A DNA stretch of 64,000 nt from Chloroflexota bacterium. Lineage in GTDB: Bacteria > Chloroflexota > Anaerolineae > Promineifilales > Promineifilaceae. The stretch lies in assembly GCA_017993775.1 (NCBI GenBank), contig JAGOMA010000012.1, positions 62,001 through 126,000 of the forward strand, given 5' to 3'. Each line of letters starts with the position of its first letter. The stretch's first letter is position 1. Both the position numbers and the translations under genes were made by a program. Positions 34,647 through 44,259 of the stretch are shown piece by piece. The notes beneath the pieces are model-generated. The model was not told the origin of the DNA. It saw only the letters and a program-made list of their open reading frames with translations, and ran no database searches.

Positions 34647-36158
34647 ATGACCTCATCCCTACCACCAACCTCTCAAGATAACCAAAACCTCGTGCGCGCC
34701 ACGCTGCACGGCACGTTTTGGCTCTATGCCGCTACCTACAGCGGAAAAATCCTGGTCTTTATCAGCACCATTATTCTGGCACGCCTTCTGGCCCAGGAAG
34801 ATTTTGGTCTCGCCGGGTACGCGCTTATCGTCATCAGCTTTTTAGATGTTCTCAACGATTTGGGCATCGGCGCGGCTGTTATCTATCATCGAGACGATCC
34901 TAAAGTGCTCAATACTGCCTTCTGGCTCAATATCGCCACGGGTATTGTGCTGTTTGGCCTGACATGGCTGGTCGCGCCGCTGGCGGCCATGTTCTTTAAG
35001 GACCCGCGCATTGTGCCGCTGACTCGCTTTTTGGGGCTGTCTTTTCCGATTACGGCCGTTGGCAATATCCACAGCTCGCTCCTGCGCAAAAACCTCACCT
35101 TCAAACGCAAATTTATCCCCGACGTGACCAAATCGTTTGGCAAAGGCGTCATTTCTATCGTCCTGGCATTGTTGGGCATGGGGGCGTGGAGTCTGGTCAT
35201 TGCCCAGGTAGCCGGCGCATCGTTGGCCGTTGTGGCCTTGTGGTGGGTGATGCCCTGGCGGCCGGCATGGCAGTTTGATCGGCAGTACGCCCGTCCGCTG
35301 TTGGGCTACGGCACAAACATTGTCGCCGTCAATGGACTGGGAACCTTTATCAATCAGGTCGATTATCTGGTTATTGGGCGCGTGCTTGGCGCGGCGTCGC
35401 TGGGCGTTTACACGCTTGCTTTTCGTATTCCCGAACTGCTGGTAAAAGATTTTTGCGCCAATGCCGGGCAGGTGATTTTTCCGGCCTATGCCAAAATTCG
35501 TGATGACATGGCTGCTTTGAGCCAGGGTTTTCTGGTGACGATGCGTTATATGTCCATGATTACCGTGCCGGTGGCTTTTGGCCTGGCGGCCGTTTCCCGG
35601 CCCCTCGTTCTCACCTTTTTCACCGACAAGTGGGCGGAAGCCATTCCGGTTCTTTCGGCTATCGCCTTCTATACGCTCATTCGGTCGATAACCTTCAACA
35701 TTGGTGATGTGTATAAAGCGCAAGGCCGCCCCGATATTTTGACGAAGCTGTCGCTGGTGACGGCCGTTCTACTGACCCCCTCATTGTGGTGGGCGGCGGT
35801 TGTGGTGGGCAGCATTACGGCCGTTGCCTGGATGCAAGTCGGCGTGGCCCTGATCACCGGCGCGATCACGCTGGTTGTCGCCGCCCGCATGCTGAACACG
35901 TCGCTGCGGGTACTATTTAAGACCTTTTTGCCCTCGGTTATTGCCGGTGGCGTGATGGCTATTGTGGTCTGGGGCCTGGTTGAACAGTTGGCGGCGCTGG
36001 CCCCGATCTGGCAGCTTATGGCCGGCGTCGCTGCTGGCGCAGTGGTCTATGGCGGCATCATGTGGTTCTGGCAGCGCGAAGTCATCCTGCAGGCTGTGGT
36101 CAGCTTGCGAACCGCCTTCAGCCGCCGCAAATCCGCCGAAGGAGTCGTTGGCGCATGA
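34647..36158 (+). CDS. Lipid-linked oligosaccharide flippase (Wzx/MOP family)
   Basis: A 503-aa protein with about 12-14 membrane helices, starting with the family pattern TFWLYAATYSGKILVFISTI and LLAQEDFGLAGYALI. It belongs to the polysaccharide-transport branch of the MOP superfamily, which carries undecaprenyl-linked repeat units across the membrane. A long cytoplasmic tail (RTAFSRRKSAEG) ends the protein. The stop overlaps the next start by ATGA, so it is coupled to the polymerase/ligase gene. Confidence 0.9.
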   Translation: MTSSLPPTSQDNQNLVRATLHGTFWLYAATYSGKILVFISTIILARLLAQEDFGLAGYALIVISFLDVLNDLGIGAAVIYHRDDPKVLNTAFWLNIATGIVLFGLTWLVAPLAAMFFKDPRIVPLTRFLGLSFPITAVGNIHSSLLRKNLTFKRKFIPDVTKSFGKGVISIVLALLGMGAWSLVIAQVAGASLAVVALWWVMPWRPAWQFDRQYARPLLGYGTNIVAVNGLGTFINQVDYLVIGRVLGAASLGVYTLAFRIPELLVKDFCANAGQVIFPAYAKIRDDMAALSQGFLVTMRYMSMITVPVAFGLAAVSRPLVLTFFTDKWAEAIPVLSAIAFYTLIRSITFNIGDVYKAQGRPDILTKLSLVTAVLLTPSLWWAAVVVGSITAVAWMQVGVALITGAITLVVAARMLNTSLRVLFKTFLPSVIAGGVMAIVVWGLVEQLAALAPIWQLMAGVAAGAVVYGGIMWFWQREVILQAVVSLRTAFSRRKSAEGVVGA

Positions 36159-37648
36159 TTCTTTCCCGTTTTCAGCTGAGCAAGGAATGGATAGTTGCTG
36201 CTTTTGTCGGCTTGGCGGTGGTGGTTGGCCTTGTCCTGGGCGGCCTTACCGGTCTGGTCGGTCAGCCCTTGTACATCGTGGCCGGGCTTGCCGGGTTGGC
36301 TGTTGGCGTGCTGACCCTCTTTTATATTGAGTTTGGCCTGCTGGTGCTGGTGATTCTGACGTATACGCGGTTGTCTGACGTGCTGGTTCAATATCACGGC
36401 GCGCCTTCGGTAGCCAAATTATTTGTGCCCATGCTGCTGCTGGTGGTGTTTGCCCGCTGGCTGCTGCTGCAAAAGAAACCTGCGCCCTGGACGAAAACGG
36501 CCGTACTCCTCGGTATTTATGCGCTGGTAGGATTTGGCTCTTTGCTCTACGCCAGCAGCTTTTCGGATGCCGCCGATGCTTTGCAAAGCTACATCAAAGA
36601 CGGCCTGATTGCCATTGTCGTGGTGATGATTTTGCAGGACGGAATTACGCTGCGGCGGGTAATCTGGGCGCTGCTGGCGGCCGGCATGTTCCTGGCAACC
36701 ATCACCACCTACCAACAGTTAACCGGCACATTCACCAATATATACGGCGGCTTTGCCATGGCTGAAGTGCAGCAAATTATCGGCGAGACGAACGATTTTC
36801 GTATCGCCGGACCCTTATCGAGCAATTTTTATGCCCTGGTGCTGGTGCCCCTTGTGCCCCTGGCCATCGACCGCCTGTGGCACGAGCCGTCCCGGCTGCT
36901 GCGTTTGCTCGCCGGCTGGACGCTCCTGGTAACTGTTTTGTCGATTGTGTTTACCTACTCTCGCGGCGGTTTTTTGGCGTTGGTCGTGGTGGTGGTTTTG
37001 ATGCTGCTGCGCATGAAATTGAACCCCTGGCTGTTGGTCGCTCTGGCTGCATTTGCGCTGGTCGTGTGGCAGTTTTTGCCGGCGCAGTATACCGACCGAA
37101 TTGGCACGTTGGGTAGTCTGGTGGGGGCGGGCAGCGACACGGCCGTTTCCAGCGAAGTCTCCTTTCGCGGCCGTCTCAGCGAAACCACCGTCGCCTGGCA
37201 AATGTTTCTCGACCACCCCATTCAGGGCGTCGGGCTGGCGAATTACAATTCGAACTATCAAGCCTATTCGCAAAATCTGGGTTTGGACCCCCGCCTGGAT
37301 GCACGTTCCGCCCACAGCCTTTACCTGGAAATCGCCGCCGAGTCCGGTCTGATTGGTCTGGTTTCCTTTGGCGCAATTTTGTGGTTTTTATTTCAGGGCA
37401 TTTTTCAGGCCAACAAAACCTTCAAAACGGCCGGACTCACTGATTATTCGCATCTAGCCATCGCTTTTGGGATTGCCTTGATTGGTTATCTGGTTGGTTC
37501 CATCTTTTTGCATCTGGCCTATGCGCGCTACTTTTGGCTGTTCCTTGGTATTGGTTTTTCGCTGCCCAACGTGGCGCAGTATGAGTGGTCGCGCCGCCAA
37601 TTGCAGCCTCTGCCCACAACTCCCGACATCGGCACAAATGGCTCATGA
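36155..37648 (+). CDS. O-antigen ligase/polymerase family membrane protein
   Basis: A 497-aa protein with about 12 membrane helices and a large external loop. The O-antigen ligase core lies near residues 245-400 and includes YSRGGFLALVVVVVLML, FRGRLSETTVAWQMF and HPIQGVGLANYNSNY with the conserved external His/Arg positions, then AHSLYLEIAAESG. Such proteins polymerise repeat units or attach the polymer. The ATG at 36155 lies in the ATGA overlap. It is coupled in turn to the following GT4 (again ATGA). Confidence 0.88.
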   Translation: MILSRFQLSKEWIVAAFVGLAVVVGLVLGGLTGLVGQPLYIVAGLAGLAVGVLTLFYIEFGLLVLVILTYTRLSDVLVQYHGAPSVAKLFVPMLLLVVFARWLLLQKKPAPWTKTAVLLGIYALVGFGSLLYASSFSDAADALQSYIKDGLIAIVVVMILQDGITLRRVIWALLAAGMFLATITTYQQLTGTFTNIYGGFAMAEVQQIIGETNDFRIAGPLSSNFYALVLVPLVPLAIDRLWHEPSRLLRLLAGWTLLVTVLSIVFTYSRGGFLALVVVVVLMLLRMKLNPWLLVALAAFALVVWQFLPAQYTDRIGTLGSLVGAGSDTAVSSEVSFRGRLSETTVAWQMFLDHPIQGVGLANYNSNYQAYSQNLGLDPRLDARSAHSLYLEIAAESGLIGLVSFGAILWFLFQGIFQANKTFKTAGLTDYSHLAIAFGIALIGYLVGSIFLHLAYARYFWLFLGIGFSLPNVAQYEWSRRQLQPLPTTPDIGTNGS

Positions 37649-38814
37649 GTATTTCTGAATCCAATCAGGCTCCTGCCGAGATGTCTATCCTTCATCTGGT
37701 AGACGGCTTGCGTGTGGGGGGCGCGGAAAAATTAATCGTTACCTTTGCCCAAGAATTGAGCCATCACCCGGAAAAATTGACGGTGGCCTCTTTGCAGCGA
37801 AATGTGCCGGCAATGCAGGAAGCCATCGAAGCTGCCGGGGCGCGGGTGATTCCTCTGCACAGCAAAAAATTAGTCAATCCGGTTCGTTTTTACAATTTGT
37901 GGCGGCTGGTGCGCCAGGAACGGTTTGACGTGATTCATACCCATCTCACGGCGGCCAATATTTTGGGCGGCTTTGTCGGCCGCCTGACGGGCACGCCGGT
38001 GGTTACCACGCTGCACAATACGAAATTATTCAGCCAGGACCATTTGTATCACGGCCGTTTAGAAGATTGGGTTCTCACGCATCTGACTGATCAAGTCATT
38101 GGCGTGGGCTGGGAAGTGGCCGCGACTCATCAGGAACGGTTGGGTCTGGACAAGATGGTAGTGCTGCCCAACGCCGTGTCGCTGCCGCCCCCTCTGCCGC
38201 CCGATGAGCGAGACCGTTTACGCGCGACGCTTGTTGATGATCCCACGGCCGTTATCCTGCTGGCGATTGGCCGGCTGCGCCCGCAAAAAGGGTTTCTCGA
38301 TCTCGTGACCGCGTTTGCCGACGTCCATCGCGCCTGTCCGCAAACCCGGCTGCTCATAGCCGGGCAGGGTCCGCTGGCCGATGAATTGGCCACGGCCGTG
38401 GCCCAATTCGGCCTGACCGGCAAAGTTTCCCTGCTGGGTTTGCGCCACGACATCCCGGCGCTGCTGGCCGCCAGCGACATTTACGTCAGCGCGGCCCATT
38501 GGGAGGGGCTGCCGGTCTCGATGCTGGAGGCGATGGCTGCGGGACTGCCTTGTGTGGTAACGGCCGTTGGCGATGTGCCCCAGGTGATGGATGAAACCAT
38601 GGGCCTCCTGCTCCCGCCACAGCAGCCGGAGACTTTTGCTCAGGCGCTGCGTCGCTTGGTGGAAACGCCCGACGAGTGGCCCCGTTTTGGTCGCGCCGCC
38701 CGTCAAAAAGTCATCGATTCTTACAATGCTGACGCCTGGGTGGAAAAGCAGTTGGCTCTTTATCGCCAGCTCGCGTGCCGCCACGGCCTCAAATCGGCCG
38801 AGGTAAATCCATGA
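37645..38814 (+). CDS. GT4-family glycosyltransferase
   Basis: A 389-aa GT-B enzyme. The N-terminal half opens SILHLVDGLRVGGAEKLIVT. The donor half has LLAIGRLRPQKGFLDLVTAF and the EX7E-like region WEGLPVSMLEAMAAGLPCVV. It is probably a sugar-adding step of the exported polymer. The ATG at 37645 overlaps the preceding stop. The stop overlaps the next GT4 start, making a four-gene chain of ATGA overlaps from the flippase onward. Confidence 0.92.
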   Translation: MSISESNQAPAEMSILHLVDGLRVGGAEKLIVTFAQELSHHPEKLTVASLQRNVPAMQEAIEAAGARVIPLHSKKLVNPVRFYNLWRLVRQERFDVIHTHLTAANILGGFVGRLTGTPVVTTLHNTKLFSQDHLYHGRLEDWVLTHLTDQVIGVGWEVAATHQERLGLDKMVVLPNAVSLPPPLPPDERDRLRATLVDDPTAVILLAIGRLRPQKGFLDLVTAFADVHRACPQTRLLIAGQGPLADELATAVAQFGLTGKVSLLGLRHDIPALLAASDIYVSAAHWEGLPVSMLEAMAAGLPCVVTAVGDVPQVMDETMGLLLPPQQPETFAQALRRLVETPDEWPRFGRAARQKVIDSYNADAWVEKQLALYRQLACRHGLKSAEVNP

Positions 38815-39950
38815 CCATGCAACTGCGCGTTGACATGATAATTTTGGAATATCACCCCATTGTCGGCGGGGCACAGCGGCAGTTGGCGATGGTGGCCCCA
38901 CTATTGCAGGCGCGGGGCGTGGACGTGCGGATTCTAACGCGCCGGTATGATGGTCTGCCGCCTTTTGAAGTCATTGACGGGATTCCTGTGCACCGGTTGC
39001 CTGCTCCAGGTCCGAAGCTGGCGGCCGCTTCGGCGTTTACGCTGGCCGCTTATGCGGCAATTCGCCGTTCCCCGCCCCATGTGATCCACGCCTACAGTTT
39101 GTTTTCGCCGCTGTCGACGGCCGTGTGGGCCAAAAAACGCCTCGGTGTACCCGTAGTCGCTAAAGTCTTGCGCGGCGGGCTGCTGGGCGACATCGCCCGG
39201 ATGCGGCAGAAGCCGTTGGGAACGCGCCGCCTGGCGTCTTACCGGCGGCAAGTCGATGGCTTTATCACCATCAGCCAGGAGATAGACGCTGAATTGGCCG
39301 ACATTGGCGTGCCGGAAGGCCGCCGGTTTTTCATCCCCAACGGGGTTGATCTGGTGCGGTTTCGGCCCCTGGAGGCGACGGCAAGAGCAGCTAAACGGCG
39401 TGAATTGGGTTTGCCCGATGGTCCGCTGGCGTTGTTTACCGGCCGGTTGGCTGCTGAAAAGCGGGTGGATCAACTGGTTGCGCTCTGGCCCAGCGTGCGC
39501 CAACAATTCCCTACGGCCGTGCTGCTGCTCTTGGGCGACGGGCCTGAAGCGGCGGCGTTGAAGGCGCAAGCTGGGGCGGGAGTTTTGTTTGGCGGCCGGG
39601 TGGATGACGTGGCCTCTTATTTGCAAGCGGCGGATTTGTTTGTGCTGCCTTCGGCTACTGAGGGGTTGTCCAATTCCTTGCTGGAGGCGATGGCCGTCGG
39701 GGTGGCGTGTGTGGTAACGGCCGTTGGCGGCGCGCCGGATGTGGTGGTTCACGGCCGTTCCGGCTGGCTCATTGCGCCAGATTCGACGGCTGATCTGGAA
39801 ACGGCCGTGCGCCACTTGCTCGGCGACGAGGCGGCGCGAGCGGCGCTTGGCCAGCAAGCGCGGCAAAAAATGGCGGCGGAATTCGGTCTGGAAAGCGTCG
39901 CCGACACGCTGCGGACGCTGTACGATTCGCTGCTGCGCTCTGAATTGTAG
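38811..39950 (+). CDS. GT4-family glycosyltransferase
   Basis: A 379-aa GT-B enzyme starting ILEYHPIVGGAQRQLAMVAP. The donor half contains ALFTGRLAAEKRVDQLVALW and SATEGLSNSLLEAMAVGVAC. It is similar in plan to the preceding GT4, but the two acceptor halves differ, so they probably act on different acceptors. It begins at the ATGA overlap. A second ATG two codons later (38817) could also serve. It is the last gene of the tightly coupled set. Confidence 0.92.
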   Translation: MTMQLRVDMIILEYHPIVGGAQRQLAMVAPLLQARGVDVRILTRRYDGLPPFEVIDGIPVHRLPAPGPKLAAASAFTLAAYAAIRRSPPHVIHAYSLFSPLSTAVWAKKRLGVPVVAKVLRGGLLGDIARMRQKPLGTRRLASYRRQVDGFITISQEIDAELADIGVPEGRRFFIPNGVDLVRFRPLEATARAAKRRELGLPDGPLALFTGRLAAEKRVDQLVALWPSVRQQFPTAVLLLLGDGPEAAALKAQAGAGVLFGGRVDDVASYLQAADLFVLPSATEGLSNSLLEAMAVGVACVVTAVGGAPDVVVHGRSGWLIAPDSTADLETAVRHLLGDEAARAALGQQARQKMAAEFGLESVADTLRTLYDSLLRSEL

Positions 39951-40092
39951 GTATTCCCTGGGGGTTGGGAGATTAGAAAATTCCTGAACTTATTGACCTG
40001 CCAATCGTTACCAGTTAGGATTTTTCTGGTTTAGAAATAGGGTAAGCAGGCTTATGGCCCAAGGGCGTGAGCAGCAGTAACGGTAACGTGAG

Positions 40093-41670
40093 ATGAAACC
40101 TCCAATGACTCGATTGATCTTTTTGGGAATCGTGGCTTGTTTTATGTTAAGCTGTATGACGGTTCCCCAGATTAGCAGCCAGCAAATCAGCAGCCAACAG
40201 GTGATTGCCCAACCAACAGAATTGCCGACCGCGCAGGCGACGGGAGGACCAACGGCCGTGCCAACGCCGACGCCCATCTTTTTACCGATGGTGACACGGC
40301 CGTCTAATATCTTTTACGTGGCGACAAACGGCAGCGATGTCTCCGGCACCGGCTCGGAATCATCTCCGTGGGCAACGATTGGGTTTGCGGAAACGGCCGT
40401 GCCGGACGGCGCAACGATTTTAGTTCAGCCAGGCACGTATACCGGCCAAATTGAGATGCGCCGCCAGTTTACCAAAGGGTTATTTGTCCAATCGGCAGTG
40501 CCCTACCAGGCGCAGTTGCGGTACGCGGGCAGCGTAATCACCTGCTTTTTCTGCCGCAATGTCACCCTTAGCGGGTTTGATATAGCCCACACCGGACCAG
40601 GAGCCGAGCGATATATCATCCAAATTCAAGACGTGTTGGATGATGGGTTAGGCGGCAGCCTAGTTACTCTCCGCGACAATGTTCTCCACGACAGCTACAA
40701 CAACGACATTCTCAAAATCAACAACGGGGCGCACGATATTATCGTTGAAGGTAATATGTTTTATAACCAGTCGGGTTTGGACGAGCATATTGATCTGACC
40801 AGCGCTTACAATATCACCATTCGGGATAACATTTTCTTCAACGACTTTGCCGGCAGCGGACGGCAAAACCTAAATGACACGGCCGGTTTCATCCTCATCA
40901 AAGATGTCGATGGCGCGGCGGATGGCATTTTAGGCTCGCATCATGTGGCTATCCAGCGCAACGTATTTTTGAATTGGGAAGGCAATAATGGCGATGGGTT
41001 TGTCACCATGGGCGATAACAGCCCGCGGACTTATTTTCATGCCTACGATGTGATGGTTGAGAATAACTTGATGCTTGGCAACGCGGCCAATGTGATGCAC
41101 GCGGCTTTAAAAGTTGTGCAGGGCAAGGATATCACTTTTCGCAACAATACCGTGGTTGGCGATATGCCTGCCAAATCGTTTGCCTTTCGCCTGACGACCG
41201 GCAATTTGTTGAATGAAAATATCCAGTTTTACAACAACATTTGGGCTGATCCGGCGGGCACGATGGGGGCTGAGTTTCCGGGGGACTGGACCCGCTTTTC
41301 GCGCACAGAAGGCACGGCGTCGTTTACCCTGCTGAATAATTTGTATTGGAACGGCGGGGAAGCCATTCCGGCGGACAGCAGCGAGCCAATTAATTACACC
41401 GACGATTCGGCTCGTCTGGAGAATGATCCACTGCTGCCTTATAATCAGCAAGGGATGCCCACCCCAAGATGGCTGTCGGGAAACGGCCGTTTCGCCGACG
41501 GTTCGCTTTCTATTCGCCAGGCCTTCATCAGTCTGGTGGAACGTTACGGTCAAATTGCCGCCAACAGCCCGGCCCTCAATGCCGCCAGCCCAACCCACGC
41601 TCCGGCCATGGACATTCTGGGCAACCCCCGCACCAACCCCGATTTAGGCGCATTCGAGCGCCAGCCGTAA
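40093..41670 (+). CDS. Secreted right-handed beta-helix lipoprotein
   Basis: A 525-aa protein. The N terminus is a signal peptide with a lipobox-like LSC at about residue 18-20, followed by a Thr/Pro/Gln-rich linker (two SSQQ repeats, PTPTPIFLPMV). A DUF1565-like start (FYVATNGSDVSGTGSESSPW) leads into parallel beta-helix repeats (VTLRDNVLHDS, IIVEGNMFYNQ, ITIRDNIFFND, ITFRNNTVVGD). This is the fold of pectate lyases and polysaccharide epimerases. Given its place in an EPS locus, it could trim or epimerise the polymer, but no catalytic set was identified. Confidence 0.82.
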   Translation: MKPPMTRLIFLGIVACFMLSCMTVPQISSQQISSQQVIAQPTELPTAQATGGPTAVPTPTPIFLPMVTRPSNIFYVATNGSDVSGTGSESSPWATIGFAETAVPDGATILVQPGTYTGQIEMRRQFTKGLFVQSAVPYQAQLRYAGSVITCFFCRNVTLSGFDIAHTGPGAERYIIQIQDVLDDGLGGSLVTLRDNVLHDSYNNDILKINNGAHDIIVEGNMFYNQSGLDEHIDLTSAYNITIRDNIFFNDFAGSGRQNLNDTAGFILIKDVDGAADGILGSHHVAIQRNVFLNWEGNNGDGFVTMGDNSPRTYFHAYDVMVENNLMLGNAANVMHAALKVVQGKDITFRNNTVVGDMPAKSFAFRLTTGNLLNENIQFYNNIWADPAGTMGAEFPGDWTRFSRTEGTASFTLLNNLYWNGGEAIPADSSEPINYTDDSARLENDPLLPYNQQGMPTPRWLSGNGRFADGSLSIRQAFISLVERYGQIAANSPALNAASPTHAPAMDILGNPRTNPDLGAFERQP

Positions 41671-41718
41671 CCGTTGCGGTTTGTGAGGCGGAATGAGTCT
41701 CACAAGTACGTTTTGTTC

Positions 41719-41766
41719 TTCGTGACGCGTGATGCGTGAAAACGGACCATCACGTATCACGTAATT
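41719..41766. repeat. Intergenic inverted repeat, family C (GCGTGATGCGTGA)
   Basis: GTGACGCGTGATGCGTGA faces TCACGTATCACGT across a short loop. Relatives lie at 47214-47250, 48463-48529 and 54587-54643. It lies between converging genes, so it may also terminate transcription. Confidence 0.6.
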
Positions 41767-41788
41767 TCCGCTAAACTCCCACACCCCA

Positions 41789-42673
41789 CTACTTGTCCAG
41801 GCCGTGCCCTTTTCGCCATTCCCGAATGCGCTTGCCGCGTGACTGCCAAAAGCGAATCCGCGCCGGATCCATGCCCCGTTTGGCCATCCAACGCTTGATC
41901 GTCATCACAATCTGTGTGGCGATCCGCTTGGGCCTGACGTGATTTTCCAGCTCCAACTGCACCCTGGCTAAAATTGGCGCCAATTCTTTGTGGGCAAAAT
42001 CGGGATCGCTGCGGATTTTGGCCATATATTCCGGCTGTTGCACCAACTCGGCGTATCCTTTTTTGCTAATGCCAAATTTTAGCGCTGTCAGCGCCGGGAC
42101 CAGCTCAAACCGTTTGCCGCTGAACTGCGCCCGCCGGAAATAGTCGGCGCGGGGGAAGGAGTAGGTTTCCGCCGGGTGTCGCCAGTAGCCGATGGCGTCG
42201 ATAACATTTTTGCGGTGCAGCGTGGCGGTGGCTTCCGGCGGGATGGGCGCAACCGGATAATCGGGGATGAGCACATAAGGATCGCGCCCAGGAATAATCC
42301 ATTCCAGGATGGAAAATACAAAATCAGCGCCGGTTTTTTCGATGTGGGTCACCAGCGTTTGCAGGTGAGTGGGCAGCCACACATCGTCGTGGTTCAGATA
42401 GGCGATGTATTGACCCTGAGCGCGGCGCAGCCCTTCATTGTGCGGTTCGGATTGGTCGCCGGTGTTTTGCGGTAGGTTGTACCATTTGATGCGTGGATCA
42501 TCGTAAGCGGTTACAACTTCGGCGGTGTCGTCGGTGCAGCCATCGCCGATGACCCAGCATTCAAAATCGGTGAAGGTTTGCCAGAGGACGCTGTCGATGG
42601 CGTAGCGCAACGCGCTGCTTTTGTTATAGGTGGCGATGAGGACGGTAACGGCGGGTTGTTGGAGAGTGGTCAT
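41789..42673 (-). CDS. GT2-family glycosyltransferase
   Basis: A 294-aa GT-A enzyme with the nucleotide-binding start VTVLIATYNKSSALRYAIDS, the first Asp in VIGDGCTDDT and the metal motif LNHDDVWLP (DxD position). The C-terminal 90 residues are basic and helical, with no membrane segment. It is an inverting enzyme that probably adds a sugar to the polymer or a glycolipid. It is encoded leftward, 3 bases after the SAF-domain dehydrogenase, so the two are cotranscribed against the main EPS direction. Confidence 0.9.
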   Translation of the reverse strand: MTTLQQPAVTVLIATYNKSSALRYAIDSVLWQTFTDFECWVIGDGCTDDTAEVVTAYDDPRIKWYNLPQNTGDQSEPHNEGLRRAQGQYIAYLNHDDVWLPTHLQTLVTHIEKTGADFVFSILEWIIPGRDPYVLIPDYPVAPIPPEATATLHRKNVIDAIGYWRHPAETYSFPRADYFRRAQFSGKRFELVPALTALKFGISKKGYAELVQQPEYMAKIRSDPDFAHKELAPILARVQLELENHVRPKRIATQIVMTIKRWMAKRGMDPARIRFWQSRGKRIREWRKGHGLDK

Positions 42674-42676
42674 GGT

Positions 42677-43960
42677 TTATTGGGCGGCGTTCAGCCGCTG
42701 GGATTGGGCCAGGGCTTGCGCGTAGAATTGGAATTGGAAGGCGTCAGGGTCGTAGTCGATGTCAGTCATGAGAATGGGCTGATCTTTGGCGATGGGACGT
42801 TTGAGGGTGACGTTTTCGGCCAGGCAGATGGGCAGGCTGTCGGCACGGCCGTTCACGTAGTTTTCTATCAGGCCATAAGCCGCATACCCGCCCATGCCAT
42901 CCAGCACATCCCCGGCCGCCAGATCTTTTTTGGCGTAGGTAAAGACATTGGTGCGGAAGCCATGCGTGGGCTGCAAGCGGGCACGGCCGTCTAACACAGC
43001 GTCGGCCACGCACGTCAGCGCTTCGATGTGTCCCAGGTGGTAGGGGCGGTAAAACAGGTAAAATGGGCCGGGTCCCATTTTGGGCGGAAACCAATCCAGC
43101 GTGAACTGCTGGAATTTGCTTTCCGTGTAGCCAATGACAAACACGCCGCCAGTCGGTTCCGCGCCCAGGACGTAATCGACGACGCCCTGGCGGTCTTGCC
43201 AGATGGCGTCGAAGTCGAAGTGGTCGAAGATATTTTGGATGTGGGCGCAGCGGGGACCAACCATGCCGGGAACGGCCGTGCGCAGCCCCAACGCATTGGC
43301 CAAAACCGCCATTTCCACGCCCAGTTTCGTCCCGTCGGTATAGGACGAGCACATTTTGTGGTCTAAGTTGCGCTTGTCGGCTTCGGGAATGATGATCGTC
43401 GGGTTAACATAACGGTCCATATAGCCTTTAATGTTACCCGCCATGACTAAATCAAAACCCCAAAACGTAATGTCATCGACAATTTGTTTGATGACGGTGG
43501 GTTGGTCGCCATCGGCGCTGGTGTAAACGAGGCCATTTTGCTGGGCCAGCGGCAGCAGCGCCGGACCAAACATCAAATCGGCTTCATAATTCATCATCAC
43601 CAGATGTTTGTTGTGGGTGAGTGCGGCGACGGCATGTTGCCCGCCGGCGGCGATGGCGTTACTGGCTTCTATCAACACCTCCGCCTGGTCGCATTGGGCG
43701 GCCAGTTCACCGTTGTCGGTAACGGCGAGTTTGCCCCGATGAACGGCCTCGTTCATGGCGGCGAGCGAATCGACAATTTGATAATCCAGGCCCAACCATC
43801 TGGCGCAGGTAATGGCGCGTTCGATTTTGATGTCGGCGATGGCGACGGGTTTGAAGTGGGGGGTGTTGTGACATTGATACACCAGACCATTGCCAATGGA
43901 GCCAATGCCAATGATGGCGACGTTAATATCTTGCTGACGAGCGGCTAATCTGTTTAACAT
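42677..43960 (-). CDS. NAD(P)-dependent dehydrogenase with C-terminal SAF domain (homoserine-dehydrogenase-like)
   Basis: A 427-aa protein. The N-terminal Rossmann fold reads NVAIIGIGSIGNGLVYQCH, with an acidic residue after the second strand (IADIKIERA). The middle domain has KRNLDHKMCSSYTDGTKLGVE, as in the predicted homoserine-dehydrogenase-like family. The C-terminal SAF-like part (residues about 350-427) includes DVLDGMGGYAAYG. Related proteins act on modified sugars or sugar acids; true homoserine dehydrogenase activity is doubtful. Being paired with a GT2 gene in the polysaccharide region, it may make a branched or deoxy sugar precursor, which is inference. Confidence 0.8.
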   Translation of the reverse strand: MLNRLAARQQDINVAIIGIGSIGNGLVYQCHNTPHFKPVAIADIKIERAITCARWLGLDYQIVDSLAAMNEAVHRGKLAVTDNGELAAQCDQAEVLIEASNAIAAGGQHAVAALTHNKHLVMMNYEADLMFGPALLPLAQQNGLVYTSADGDQPTVIKQIVDDITFWGFDLVMAGNIKGYMDRYVNPTIIIPEADKRNLDHKMCSSYTDGTKLGVEMAVLANALGLRTAVPGMVGPRCAHIQNIFDHFDFDAIWQDRQGVVDYVLGAEPTGGVFVIGYTESKFQQFTLDWFPPKMGPGPFYLFYRPYHLGHIEALTCVADAVLDGRARLQPTHGFRTNVFTYAKKDLAAGDVLDGMGGYAAYGLIENYVNGRADSLPICLAENVTLKRPIAKDQPILMTDIDYDPDAFQFQFYAQALAQSQRLNAAQ

Positions 43961-44020
43961 GTGGGCACCTTCTCAACCTTATGAGCAGAACACGGTTACG
44001 GATGTTAAAAAACGGTAATC

Positions 44021-44101
44021 ATTCAGGCTTCTCTGGCAAGACCCCAAGGGTTTTATACCCAAACAATCCAAATCTTCAGGAGCAAACCCTTGGGGTCTGT
44101 A
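44021..44101. repeat. Intergenic hairpin element, family A, copy 2
   Basis: The perfect arms GACCCCAAGGG (44040-44050) and CCCTTGGGGTC (44087-44097) pair around a 36-base loop. The outer flank TTCAGGCTTCTCTGGCAA matches copy 1 in the same orientation, whereas the loop is the reverse complement of copy 1's loop. It lies in a 299-base divergent spacer with no recognised gene. Confidence 0.75.
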
Positions 44102-44259
44102 TCGTTACAAAAAACATGCGTTAATTATATGGGACTTTTGGTCTCTTGAACCGAAACAATGACAATTCAGACAAATCAGGCGCGTTTCCAGGGCTATTTG
44201 TCCTTACCCGGCATCTGTGTCAGAATTTCCGCAGAAAGTAGACCAACTGGAGGGACGAA

